26,833 nucleotides of DNA from UBA668 sp046086305 (lineage in GTDB: Bacteria; Actinomycetota; Acidimicrobiia; Acidimicrobiales; Ilumatobacteraceae): contig JBJSXI010000118.1 in the NCBI GenBank assembly GCA_046086305.1, positions 1-26,833 on the forward strand. The letters are read 5' to 3'. A program made the translations under genes and the position numbers. Under the pieces are notes generated by a model. It saw only the letters and a program-made list of their open reading frames with translations, was not told the origin of the DNA and did not search any database. Within the stretch, counting starts at the first letter, position 1. Every line of letters starts with the position of its first letter. Of this stretch, positions 9,117 to 16,346 are shown in pieces.

Positions 9117-9190
9117 GGGCGTATAGCTCAGTTGGTTAGAGCGCCACCTTGACACGGTGGAGGTCTCCGGTTCGAGTCCGGCTACGCCCA
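9117..9190 (+). tRNA. tRNA-Val (anticodon GAC)
   Basis: A cloverleaf can be drawn. The acceptor is GGGCGTA (9117-9123) with TACGCCC (9183-9189). The D-stem is GCTC/GAGC (9126-9129, 9139-9142). The anticodon stem is CCACC/GGTGG around loop TTGACAC, with anticodon GAC at 9151-9153. The variable loop has five bases, and the T-arm has loop TTCGAGT (9171-9177). The discriminator is A at 9190. CCA is not encoded (CCC follows), so it must be added after transcription. The outermost T-stem pair (T9166 and C9182) is a mismatch. GAC reads GUC/GUU valine codons. The gene faces the acyl-CoA dehydrogenase tail-to-tail. Confidence 0.95.
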
Positions 9191-9209
9191 CCCGTTGGTC
9201 TCTGGAGTC

Positions 9210-10310
9210 TCAGCGAGGCAGGCCGAGCACCCGCTCGCCGAGGATGTTGCGCATCACGTTCGACGTGCCGCCCATGATCGTGTAGCCGGGGGCATAGGCG
9301 AGGCCGCGCGAGATCTCGCTCCACAGGGTGGCCTCCGGCCCCAGTACGCGGGCCACGAACTCTGCCACGCGCTGCTCGTGCTCGGTGCAGAAACACTTGG
9401 TCGCCGCACTGAACCCGGCCGGCGCCTGACGCAGCACCTCGCGCACGACGAGGATCCGCCCGATGCGGTACGCGGTCTCGAGTGCCGCGATCTCCTGGCG
9501 GACGAGTGGGTCGGAGGTGTCGGCACGCTCGCGGGCGACCAGATAGAGCGCGTGGTTGCTGACGAGACGGTCGACACCGCCGCGCTCGTGCTCGAGCTGC
9601 ACCATCGTCTGCTTGAAGGCCGCACCCTCGACGCCGACCAGATGATCCACCGGCACCTCGACATCGGTGAAGAACACCTCGCAGAAGTGCCGGTTCGAGG
9701 TCATGTCGCGGATGGGGCGGACCTCGATCCCGGGCGTGTCCATCGGCACGATGATCTCGCTGATGCCCGCGTGCGGCGGGCCGTCGGTGCGTGTGCGGCA
9801 GATGAGATAGCAGTAGTCGGCCACGGCGCCGAAGCTCGTCCAGATCTTCTGGCCGTTGATCCGCCACACGTCACCCTCGCGTGTCGCCGAGGTCTTCAGG
9901 CTGGCGAGGTCGCTGCCCGAGTTCGGTTCGCTCATGCCGATGCACCAGGTGGTCTCCCCACTCACGATGCCGGGCAGGAACGCCGCCTGCTGGTCGGGAG
10001 TGCCGTAGCTGAGCAGGGCCGGGCCCATCTGACGGTCGGCGAACCACGATGCGCCGAGCGGTGCACCTGCAGCGATGAGCTCCTCGCCGACGATGAGCCG
10101 TTCGATCGCCGGCCGCTGTGTGCCGCTGTAGGGGTTGTCGGGCCAGGTCATACCGATCCAGCCACGTGCCCCGAGTTCGGCGGAAAACTCCTTCGACCAG
10201 CCGTTGATCCACGAGTCGTTCGCCCGCCCGTATCGCGCGACGGCATCAGCGGCAACGGCACGGGCCTCGGCGCGCAGGGCGTTCTGTTCGGGGGTCCAGC
10301 AGAAGTCCAT
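9210..10310 (-). CDS. Acyl-CoA dehydrogenase family protein
   Basis: This 366-residue protein starts at an ATG (10308-10310). It shows the acyl-CoA dehydrogenase layout: N-terminal helical domain (1-120), middle beta domain with the FAD/substrate loop MSEPNSGSDLASLKT (126-140) and W-T-S-F-G-A-x-A-D-Y (157-166), and a C-terminal helical domain ending in GGTSNVMRNILGERVLGLPR. The family oxidises acyl-CoA thioesters to trans-2-enoyl-CoA using FAD and passes electrons to ETF. The usual catalytic Glu in the (Y/I)-E-G-T motif is Gly here (MGGT, residue 347). Glu242 in the HERGG segment is a candidate base, as in isovaleryl- or long-chain-type enzymes. Alternatively it could be the non-catalytic partner of a heteromeric FadE pair, as in steroid side-chain catabolism. 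No CoA-related gene adjoins it, so the substrate is unassigned. Confidence 0.9.
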   Translation of the reverse strand: MDFCWTPEQNALRAEARAVAADAVARYGRANDSWINGWSKEFSAELGARGWIGMTWPDNPYSGTQRPAIERLIVGEELIAAGAPLGASWFADRQMGPALLSYGTPDQQAAFLPGIVSGETTWCIGMSEPNSGSDLASLKTSATREGDVWRINGQKIWTSFGAVADYCYLICRTRTDGPPHAGISEIIVPMDTPGIEVRPIRDMTSNRHFCEVFFTDVEVPVDHLVGVEGAAFKQTMVQLEHERGGVDRLVSNHALYLVARERADTSDPLVRQEIAALETAYRIGRILVVREVLRQAPAGFSAATKCFCTEHEQRVAEFVARVLGPEATLWSEISRGLAYAPGYTIMGGTSNVMRNILGERVLGLPR

Positions 10311-10366
10311 CGGGGCGATGCTACGTGGCCGACCTCACGGACTTCAGGCCCAGCGCACGCTCGCAG

Positions 10367-10372
10367 TAGCGT
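10367..10372 (+). promoter_or_regulatory. Possible -10 element for icd (TAGCGT)
   Basis: TAGCGT lies in the 113-nt divergent gap between the acyl-CoA dehydrogenase and icd. It would give a leader of about 45 nt carrying the Shine-Dalgarno at 10413-10418. A second hexamer, TAGACA at 10372, overlaps it. No strong -35 is present. Confidence 0.3.
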
Positions 10373-10412
10373 AGACATGTCAGATACAAGTGCCCGGAAC
10401 GGGTGAACGTGC

Positions 10413-10418
10413 AGGAGG
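10413..10418 (+). promoter_or_regulatory. Strong Shine-Dalgarno (AGGAGG) deciding the icd start
   Basis: AGGAGG is followed by 5 nt and a GTG at 10424. This selects that codon over the in-frame GTG at 10403, which lies upstream of the Shine-Dalgarno. It is the clearest ribosome binding site in the window. Confidence 0.75.
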
Positions 10419-10423
10419 CCGTC

Positions 10424-11641
10424 GTGGCGAAGATCAAGGTACGCAACCCGATGGTCGAGATGGACGGCGACGAGATGACCCGGATCATCTGGCAGTTCAT
10501 CAAGGACACGCTGATCCTGCCGTATCTCGACATCGAGCTCGACTACTACGACCTCGGGATCGAGCACCGCGATGCCACCGACGACCAGGTGACGATCGAC
10601 GCCGCGAACGCGACGAAGCGCCACGGGGTCGCTGTGAAATGCGCCACGATCACCCCCGACGAGGACCGGGTTGCCGAGTTCGGCCTGAAGAAGATGTGGA
10701 AGAGCCCCAACGGCACCATCCGCAACATCCTCGGCGGTGTCATCTTCCGCGAGCCGATCGTCATCTCGAACATCCCCCGGCTCGTGCCCGGCTGGACCAA
10801 GCCGATCGTCATCGGTCGTCACGCGCACGGCGACCAGTACAAGGCCACCGACTTCAAGGTGCCGGGTGCCGGCACCGTCACCATGACCTACGTCCCGGCC
10901 GACGGCAGTGCACCCGTGGAGATGACCATCGCCGACTTCGGTGCCGACGGTGGTGTGGCCATGGGCATGTACAACTTCAACGACAGCATCCGCGACTTCG
11001 CCCGGGCCTCGCTGCGCTACGGCATCCTGCGCAACTACCCCGTGTACCTCAGCACGAAGAACACGATCCTCAAGGGCTACGACGGCGCGTTCAAGGACAT
11101 CTTCGAGGACGTGTACCAGCGCGAGTTCAAGGCCGAGATGGATGCACTCGGGCTCACCTACGAACACCGTCTCATCGACGACATGGTCGCCTGCGCGATG
11201 AAGTGGGAGGGCGGCTATGTGTGGGCGTGCAAGAACTACGACGGCGACGTCCAGAGCGACACCGTGGCCCAGGGGTTCGGGTCACTCGGACTGATGACCA
11301 GTGTGCTGATGACCCCCGACGGATCGACCGTCGAGGCCGAGGCAGCGCACGGCACCGTCACTCGGCACTTCCGCGAGCACCAGAAGGGCAACAAGACCTC
11401 GACGAACCCGATCGCATCGATCTTCGCCTGGACCCAGGGCCTCACCTACCGGGGCCGTATGGACGGCACCCCCGAGGTCGTCGACTTCGCCCGTGCACTC
11501 GAGGCCGTGTGCATCGACGCCGTCGAACAGGGTGAGATGACCAAGGATCTCGCCATGCTGATCGGCCCCTCGGCCCCGTGGCTGACGACCGAAGAGTTCC
11601 TCGCCGCACTCGATCGGCGTCTGAGCCAGCGGATGAGCTGA
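10424..11641 (+). CDS. icd: NADP-dependent isocitrate dehydrogenase, eukaryotic-like homodimeric type
   Basis: The protein has 405 residues from the GTG at 10424. It catalyses oxidative decarboxylation of isocitrate to 2-oxoglutarate, a TCA-cycle step that makes NADPH. Key residues fall at the same numbers as in human IDH1: Thr77, Ser94/Asn96/Arg100 (SPNGTIR), Arg109, Arg132, Tyr139, Lys212, Asp252, Asp275 and Asp279. The NADP-binding HGTVTRH segment is at 309-315, with Arg314 and His315 typical of NADP preference. This is the class II dimeric IDH family, not the E. coli Icd type or the monomeric actinobacterial Idh. The start follows AGGAGG. A GNAT gene begins 4 nt after the stop and is probably co-transcribed. 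Confidence 0.96.
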   Translation: MAKIKVRNPMVEMDGDEMTRIIWQFIKDTLILPYLDIELDYYDLGIEHRDATDDQVTIDAANATKRHGVAVKCATITPDEDRVAEFGLKKMWKSPNGTIRNILGGVIFREPIVISNIPRLVPGWTKPIVIGRHAHGDQYKATDFKVPGAGTVTMTYVPADGSAPVEMTIADFGADGGVAMGMYNFNDSIRDFARASLRYGILRNYPVYLSTKNTILKGYDGAFKDIFEDVYQREFKAEMDALGLTYEHRLIDDMVACAMKWEGGYVWACKNYDGDVQSDTVAQGFGSLGLMTSVLMTPDGSTVEAEAAHGTVTRHFREHQKGNKTSTNPIASIFAWTQGLTYRGRMDGTPEVVDFARALEAVCIDAVEQGEMTKDLAMLIGPSAPWLTTEEFLAALDRRLSQRMS

Positions 11642-11645
11642 CCCA

Positions 11646-12146
11646 ATGGCCGTCATCGACGTGCGGCCGATGGCCGCCGACGACGACCCGGCGATCTACG
11701 GGCGCATCGTGCGCGAGGCCTATCTCGCGCTCCCCGGATACCCCGAGGATCCCGAGTACGACGACGACCTCGCACGGGTGACCGAGCGGGCGGCGCACGG
11801 CACGATCGTCGTCGCCACGTGCGACGGCGCGCCCGCAGGATGTCTCACGTTCGTCGACGACCCATCGAGCGAACTCGCCGAATTCACCGACCCCGACTCG
11901 ACCTCGATCAGGATGTTCGGTGTCGATCCTCGACTCCACGGCATGGGTATCGGTGCGGCGATGCTCGAGTGGTGCATCGACGCCACTCGACGGCTCGGTC
12001 GACCGCGCCTGTGCCTGCACACCCTCGAGCCGATGAGCAGGGCGATGCGGCTGTACGAGCGGTTCGGATTCGTCCGGCGCCCCGATCTCGACGAGGACTT
12101 CGGCGGCATCATCGGCATGGCCTTCGTCCTCGACGTTTCGCCGTAG
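11646..12146 (+). CDS. GNAT-family N-acetyltransferase
   Basis: This 166-residue protein is a single GNAT domain. The acetyl-CoA pyrophosphate-binding motif A is VDPRLHGMGIGAAML (93-107), with the (R/Q)-x-x-G-x-(G/A) loop written as H-G-M-G-I-G. The later SRAMRLYERFGFVRRPDL segment (131-148) is the typical motif B (A-x-x-L-Y-x-x-x-G-F). The substrate (protein N-terminus, amino acid, aminoglycoside or other) cannot be deduced. It begins 4 nt after icd without a clear Shine-Dalgarno, consistent with translational coupling. Its stop codon TAG forms the first three bases of the -10-like hexamer proposed for queA. Confidence 0.88.
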   Translation: MAVIDVRPMAADDDPAIYGRIVREAYLALPGYPEDPEYDDDLARVTERAAHGTIVVATCDGAPAGCLTFVDDPSSELAEFTDPDSTSIRMFGVDPRLHGMGIGAAMLEWCIDATRRLGRPRLCLHTLEPMSRAMRLYERFGFVRRPDLDEDFGGIIGMAFVLDVSP

Positions 12147-12149
12147 CCT
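12144..12149 (+). promoter_or_regulatory. Putative -10 element (TAGCCT) of queA
   Basis: TAGCCT overlaps the GNAT stop codon and ends 9 nt before the queA ATG at 12159. No Shine-Dalgarno is present in between. This fits a leaderless or near-leaderless transcript. The same hexamer precedes hisS. Confidence 0.35.
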
Positions 12150-12158
12150 CGATGCATC

Positions 12159-13160
12159 ATGCGGCTCGACGAGTTCGACTATCCGCTCGCCGACGAGAGC
12201 ATCGCCACCGTCCCGGCAGAACCGCGCGATGCGGCCCGCCTGCTCGTCGACCGTGGCTCGCAGCCGCCGTCGCACCTGCGGGTGCGCGACCTGCCGGGTG
12301 AACTGCGCGAGGGCGACCTGCTGGTCGTCAACGACACCCGGGTGATCCCGGCTCGGCTGATGGTGCGCCGCGCGAGCGGTGGTGCCGTCGAGGTGCTGTT
12401 GCTCGAACCCCTCGATGCCGACCAGCGGGTGTGGGAGTGCCTCGTGCGTCCGGCACGCAAACTGCGCGAGGGCGAGGACCTGCACCACGGTGACGAGGTC
12501 GTGGCTCGCGTCGGTCCACGACGAGACGACACGGCCACGATCGAGATCGTCGGCGACGATCCGATGGCCACGATCGTGCGAATCGGCGAAACCCCGCTGC
12601 CGCCGTATCTCGCAGGAGCCACCGCGCCACCCGAGCGCTACCAGACCGTCTACGCGCGCACGCCGGGTTCGGCCGCCGCGCCCACGGCGGGGCTCCACCT
12701 CACCGAGGAGCTGCTCGCCGCGATCGAGGCGATGGGTGTCGGACTCGCCCGGGTCGAGCTCGTCGTCGGGCTCGACACCTTCCGACCGGTGACAGCCGAG
12801 GATCCACGCGCCCACACGATCCACACCGAGCGGTACACGGTCGCGCCGGAGGTGCTCGACCGGTGCCGTGCCGCCCGTCGTGTTGTCGCGGTGGGCACCA
12901 CCTCGGTTCGGGCGCTCGAGAGCGCAGCGTCGACCGGCCGGCTCGCTGGGCGGACCGGATTGTTCATCCACCGTCCCTACGAGTGGCAGGTCGTCGACCT
13001 CTTGATGACCAACTTCCATATGCCGCGCACCACACTGCTGATGATGATCGATGCGTTCGTCGGCCCCCGGTGGCGGAGCCTCTACGAGACCGCGCGTCTC
13101 GAGGGCTACCGGTTCTTGAGCTTCGGCGACGCGATGCTCCTCGATCGGAGGGCTGCCTAG
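12159..13160 (+). CDS. queA: S-adenosylmethionine:tRNA ribosyltransferase-isomerase (QueA)
   Basis: QueA transfers and isomerises the ribosyl moiety of SAM onto preQ1 in tRNA, forming epoxyqueuosine at the wobble base of GUN anticodons. The 333-residue product is close to the family's usual length. Recognisable blocks are LVVNDTRVIPARL near residue 54, YQTVYA followed by AAPTAGLHLT near 161-187, AHTIHTERY, VGTTSVRALES and LLMTNFHMPRTTLLMM near the C-terminus, ending in R-F-L-S-F-G-D-A-M-L. The family usually has GLHF where this protein has GLHL. The stop abuts the tgt ATG directly, so the two queuosine steps are certainly in one transcript. The ATG is placed by homology. Confidence 0.96.
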   Translation: MRLDEFDYPLADESIATVPAEPRDAARLLVDRGSQPPSHLRVRDLPGELREGDLLVVNDTRVIPARLMVRRASGGAVEVLLLEPLDADQRVWECLVRPARKLREGEDLHHGDEVVARVGPRRDDTATIEIVGDDPMATIVRIGETPLPPYLAGATAPPERYQTVYARTPGSAAAPTAGLHLTEELLAAIEAMGVGLARVELVVGLDTFRPVTAEDPRAHTIHTERYTVAPEVLDRCRAARRVVAVGTTSVRALESAASTGRLAGRTGLFIHRPYEWQVVDLLMTNFHMPRTTLLMMIDAFVGPRWRSLYETARLEGYRFLSFGDAMLLDRRAA

Positions 13161-14258
13161 ATGCATCCGGTCGAGATCGAGATCGTCGCCCGCGACGGTC
13201 AGGCCCGTGCCACCGTGGCGACCACCGTCCGGGGCACCTACCGCACGCCGTGCTACATGCCGGTGGGTACCCGCGGGGCGATCAAATACCTCAGCGCCGC
13301 CGACTACGAGCGCCTCGGCGTCGAGATCGTCCTCGGCAACACGTATCACCTGATGCTGCGCCCCGGTGCCGCGACGGTCGAGCGCTTCGGCGGCTTGGGT
13401 GCCTTCGCCGGATGGGGTGGGCTCACCCTCACCGACTCGGGGGGCTTCCAGGTGTTCTCCCTCGACCCGGCGGTCGACGACGACGGGGTCACCTTCCGCA
13501 GCACTTACGACGGCTCGATGCACCGCTTCACCCCCGAGATCGCCGTGGGCGTGCAGGAGGCGATCGGCGCCGACATCCAGATGGTCCTCGACGTGTGCCC
13601 GCCGTTGCCGTCACCCGACGAGATCGTCCGTCGGGCCGTCGACCGTACGAGCGCGTGGGCCGCTCGGGCGATCGCCACGCACCGCCGACCCGATCAAGCG
13701 CTGTTCGGCATCGTCCAGGGAGGCATCAGTGAGGCATTGCGCATCGAGAGCGCCGAGCGCACCGTCGAGTTGGGCTTCGACGGGTACGGCATCGGCGGCC
13801 TGAGCGTGGGGGAGACCCGCGCCGAGATGCTGCCTGCACTCGCGGCGGCTCTCAGTCGTCTTCCCGCGGATCGGCCGCGTTATCTGATGGGCGTCGGCGA
13901 TCCGGCGAGCCTCGTCGAGGCGGTCGGCCTCGGTGTCGACCAGTTCGACTGTGTGATGCAGACGCGGATCGGCCGCCACGGCACGGCCCTCACCACCGAG
14001 GGCAAACTGCACGTCAAGGCGGCCCGCTACGCCGACAGTGACGAGCCGATCGACGCCCGCTGCTCGTGCGAGGTCTGTGCCCGCCACACCCGCGGCTACA
14101 TCCGGCACCTGTTCCAGGTGGGCGAGCCGACCGCGAGCCGCCTCGTCAGCCTGCACAACATCGCCTGGACCCTCGATCTGATGGCCCGGATGCGGACCGC
14201 GATCGAGGCCGGCACCTTCGATGCCCTGCGTCGGGAGATCCTGCACGTCTGGGGCTGA
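13161..14258 (+). CDS. tgt: tRNA-guanine transglycosylase (Tgt)
   Basis: Tgt exchanges guanine 34 of tRNA-Asp, -Asn, -His and -Tyr for preQ1, the step before QueA. The 365-residue protein has Asp92 in the TLTDSGGFQVFSL block, the LDVCPP substrate loop (143-148), GIVQGG (184-189), GGLSVGE, and the nucleophile Asp263 in QFDCVMQTR. The zinc site is Cys301, Cys303, Cys306 and His332. The segment after the nucleophile reads MQTRIGRHG, where most bacterial enzymes have (L/M)PTR(N)(A/G)R(H/N)G; the Pro-to-Gln and Asn-to-Ile changes are unusual. A GGAGGG Shine-Dalgarno (13147-13152) lies inside the queA 3' end, and start and stop codons abut. Confidence 0.96.
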   Translation: MHPVEIEIVARDGQARATVATTVRGTYRTPCYMPVGTRGAIKYLSAADYERLGVEIVLGNTYHLMLRPGAATVERFGGLGAFAGWGGLTLTDSGGFQVFSLDPAVDDDGVTFRSTYDGSMHRFTPEIAVGVQEAIGADIQMVLDVCPPLPSPDEIVRRAVDRTSAWAARAIATHRRPDQALFGIVQGGISEALRIESAERTVELGFDGYGIGGLSVGETRAEMLPALAAALSRLPADRPRYLMGVGDPASLVEAVGLGVDQFDCVMQTRIGRHGTALTTEGKLHVKAARYADSDEPIDARCSCEVCARHTRGYIRHLFQVGEPTASRLVSLHNIAWTLDLMARMRTAIEAGTFDALRREILHVWG

Positions 14259-14283
14259 ACAGTCCTGCGGCAGCCGGCCCGGG

Positions 14284-14289
14284 TAGCAT
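14284..14289 (+). promoter_or_regulatory. Putative -10 element (TAGCAT) of the yajC-secDF operon
   Basis: TAGCAT lies in the 66-nt gap between tgt and yajC. It would place transcription start near 14296, giving a leader of about 30 nt before the ATG at 14325. No clear -35 is visible, and read-through from tgt is equally possible. Confidence 0.35.
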
Positions 14290-14324
14290 TCCCGGTCGTT
14301 CACCTCGACCCCCGGAACCACACC

Positions 14325-14690
14325 ATGTCCTCGACTCTCCTCGCCTCCGCAGACGCCACCACCGGCACCAGCGGGTCGGCAGCGCTCGTCCAGCTGCTCA
14401 TCTTCCTGCTCATCCCGCTGGCGATGTACTTCTTGCTGATCCGCCCGCAGCGGCGCCGCCAGCGTGAGCAGGTCGAGATGCAGCGCTCGGTCGAGGTGGG
14501 CGACGAGATCATGACCACCTCGGGTCTGTACGGCTTCATCACCGGCTTCGACGGCGACATCGCATGGCTCGAAATCGACGACGACGTCCAGATCCGTATC
14601 GCCCGCCAGGCGATCCAGCGCAAGGTCGACACGGCCAAGGGTGAGACCGCCGTCCCCACCGACGACGGCACGGCCACCGACAAGGCCTGA
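14325..14690 (+). CDS. yajC: Preprotein translocase subunit YajC
   Basis: This 121-residue protein has one membrane span (about 20-40) ending in the typical YFLLIRPQRRRQRE stretch. A small basic/acidic cytosolic domain follows, with the V-G-D-E-I-M-T-T-S-G-L-Y-G signature. YajC associates with SecDF in the SecYEG holotranslocon at the cytoplasmic membrane. A hydrophilic 18-residue N-terminal extension is rich in Ala/Thr/Ser. The secD ATG follows after 6 nt. The gene heads the yajC-secD-secF cluster, an order found widely in bacteria. Confidence 0.95.
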   Translation: MSSTLLASADATTGTSGSAALVQLLIFLLIPLAMYFLLIRPQRRRQREQVEMQRSVEVGDEIMTTSGLYGFITGFDGDIAWLEIDDDVQIRIARQAIQRKVDTAKGETAVPTDDGTATDKA

Positions 14691-14696
14691 CAGTCG

Positions 14697-16346
14697 ATGC
14701 GCAGACAGCTCGTCTCGATCCTCGTCGGCGTGTTCGTCGTCGCCTATGGCTCACTGGTCTTGATGCTCGCGACCGGCACCGAGCCGGCGCTCGGCCTCGA
14801 CCTGCAGGGCGGGATCTCGGTCACCCAGCGGGCCGTGTCGGGCGCGACATGTGAGGACGAGAGCCTGCAGTTGGCGGTCGAGAAGATCCGCGAGCGTGTC
14901 GACGCCCTCGGCGTCGCCGAACCCGAGATCCTGTGTCAGGGCGACACGGTGGTCGTCAACCTGCCCGGCGTGAAGAACCAGCGGCAGGCCGAGGAACTCG
15001 TGCAGGTGACCGGGCAGCTGTACCTGCGGCCCCTCGTGGGTGAGTGTGTCGATGCCGCACCGAGCGAGCCGACCGACTCGAGCGTGCCGACCGACTCGAG
15101 CGTGCCGCCGACGAGCGGCTCACCCGGACCGGCGCGGGCGATCAGCTCGACGAATACGACCACCCCGATGGTGATCTCTCCCGCACCGCCGACGACGGAT
15201 GCCGCGCCGACCGGTTCGACGACACCCGATTCGACCGTGCCGGACACGACGGGGCCGGACACCACGGGTCCGGACACGACGGCCGTCACCGAGACCACCG
15301 AGCCAGCGCCGGTCGACGAGAACGGCATCCCGATCCAGCAGAGCGACCCGTTCAACCAGCAGTACCTGCGTCTGAAGGGGACCACCTTCTACTGCCCGGT
15401 CGGCCCGGCGTGGAACCCCGAGGGTGACTCGGTGATCGAGGGCACCGGCGAGGTCTTCTCCGACACGGCCACGGCGGCCGTGCTCACCAGTGGCTGGGGT
15501 GTGCAGGTCGATCTGCGCGAGGGCGGTGAGGGTCGCGACATCTGGAACGCAATCGCCTCGGCCTGCTACAGCTACGCCGCGCAGTGCCCGACCGGTCAGC
15601 TCGGCATCGAGCTCGACGGTGAGATCCAGTCGAACCCGGCCATGCGCGAGCCGAGCTTCTCGGCGGGTGTCGAGATCAGCGGCGACTTCACCGAGACCGA
15701 GGCACGCAACCTCGCCCGTGTGTTGAACAGCGGCTCGCTGCCGGTGCAGATGCAGCTCGAGTCGGTGCAGAACGTGTCGCCGACGCTTGGCGAGGACTCG
15801 CTGCGCGCCGCAGTCATCTCCGGGCTCATCGGTGTCGGCCTGGTGCTCACCTTCATGGTTGCCTACTACCGGTTCCTCGGACTCATCGTGGCCGTCGGTC
15901 TCACCGTGTCGGGCACCCTGCTCTACAGCGTGGTCTCACTGCTGTCGCGCACCCAGGGACTCGCCCTGTCGCTGTCGGGTATCGCCGGCATCATCGTGGC
16001 CGTCGGCGTCACGGTCGACTCGTATGTCGTGTTCTTCGAACGGCTCAAGGACGAGGTGAAGTCGGGGAAGTCGATGCGCAACAGTGCCCAGCGTGGGTTC
16101 ACCGGGGCATGGCGAGCGATCGTCATTGCAGACCTCGTGTCGCTGATCGGCGCCATGGTGCTGTGGTATCTCACCGTGGGAGCCGTTCGTGGCTTCGCGT
16201 TCTTCCTCGGACTGTCCACCGCGATCGACCTGCTCGTCGCGTACTTCTTCACCCGACCCACCGTGCTCCTGCTGGCGCGCACCCGCTGGATGTCGCAGCA
16301 CAAGGTGATGGGCGTCACGGTCGCCGCCAACGGAGGTGCGGCATGA
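14697..16346 (+). CDS. secD: Protein translocase subunit SecD with Thr/Pro-rich exoplasmic insert
   Basis: SecD works with SecF to pull exported proteins across the membrane using the proton gradient. The 549-residue protein has a first transmembrane segment (about 6-26), the GLDLQGG motif (33-39) opening the P1 periplasmic-type domain, and five transmembrane segments after about residue 365. The RND-like core is A-G-I-I-V-A-V-G-V-T-V-D-S with F-F-E-R-L-K-D-E. A low-complexity Thr/Pro/Ser insert (about 118-215) interrupts the large extracytoplasmic loop and contains tandem PTDSSV and PDTTG repeats. Cysteines at 52, 80, 117 and 233, with more near 290, all lie on the exported side and could form disulfides. 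It overlaps secF by 4 nt (ATGA). Confidence 0.96.
   Translation: MRRQLVSILVGVFVVAYGSLVLMLATGTEPALGLDLQGGISVTQRAVSGATCEDESLQLAVEKIRERVDALGVAEPEILCQGDTVVVNLPGVKNQRQAEELVQVTGQLYLRPLVGECVDAAPSEPTDSSVPTDSSVPPTSGSPGPARAISSTNTTTPMVISPAPPTTDAAPTGSTTPDSTVPDTTGPDTTGPDTTAVTETTEPAPVDENGIPIQQSDPFNQQYLRLKGTTFYCPVGPAWNPEGDSVIEGTGEVFSDTATAAVLTSGWGVQVDLREGGEGRDIWNAIASACYSYAAQCPTGQLGIELDGEIQSNPAMREPSFSAGVEISGDFTETEARNLARVLNSGSLPVQMQLESVQNVSPTLGEDSLRAAVISGLIGVGLVLTFMVAYYRFLGLIVAVGLTVSGTLLYSVVSLLSRTQGLALSLSGIAGIIVAVGVTVDSYVVFFERLKDEVKSGKSMRNSAQRGFTGAWRAIVIADLVSLIGAMVLWYLTVGAVRGFAFFLGLSTAIDLLVAYFFTRPTVLLLARTRWMSQHKVMGVTVAANGGAA
15069..15104 (+). repeat. Tandem 18-bp direct repeat in secD (2 copies)
   Basis: CCGACCGACTCGAGCGTG occurs twice back to back (15069-15086 and 15087-15104), encoding PTDSSV twice in the extracytoplasmic linker. 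The exact copies suggest recent slippage duplication. Confidence 0.9.
15240..15284 (+). repeat. Tandem 15-bp repeat in secD (3 imperfect copies)
   Basis: Three 15-bp units beginning CCGGACAC encode PDTTG, PDTTG and PDTTA. They lie in the same Thr/Pro linker as the 18-bp repeat and differ by one to three bases, so they are older than that duplication or under codon drift. Confidence 0.85.

Noticed and set aside
9000..9191. N-terminal extension of the EAL protein to a GTG at 9191
   Set aside because: It translates the reverse complement of the tRNA-Val gene, a well-known artefact. A GTG with an AAGGA site at 8999 is a better start.
11442..13523. 693-codon minus-strand open frame across icd, GNAT, queA and tgt
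   Set aside because: It spans four well-supported genes on the opposite strand and has the Arg/Gly/Asp/Val bias of antisense frames.
14259..14324. Terminator between tgt and yajC
   Set aside because: Short GC-rich gap with complementary patches (CCGG) but no stem of useful length followed by a T tract.
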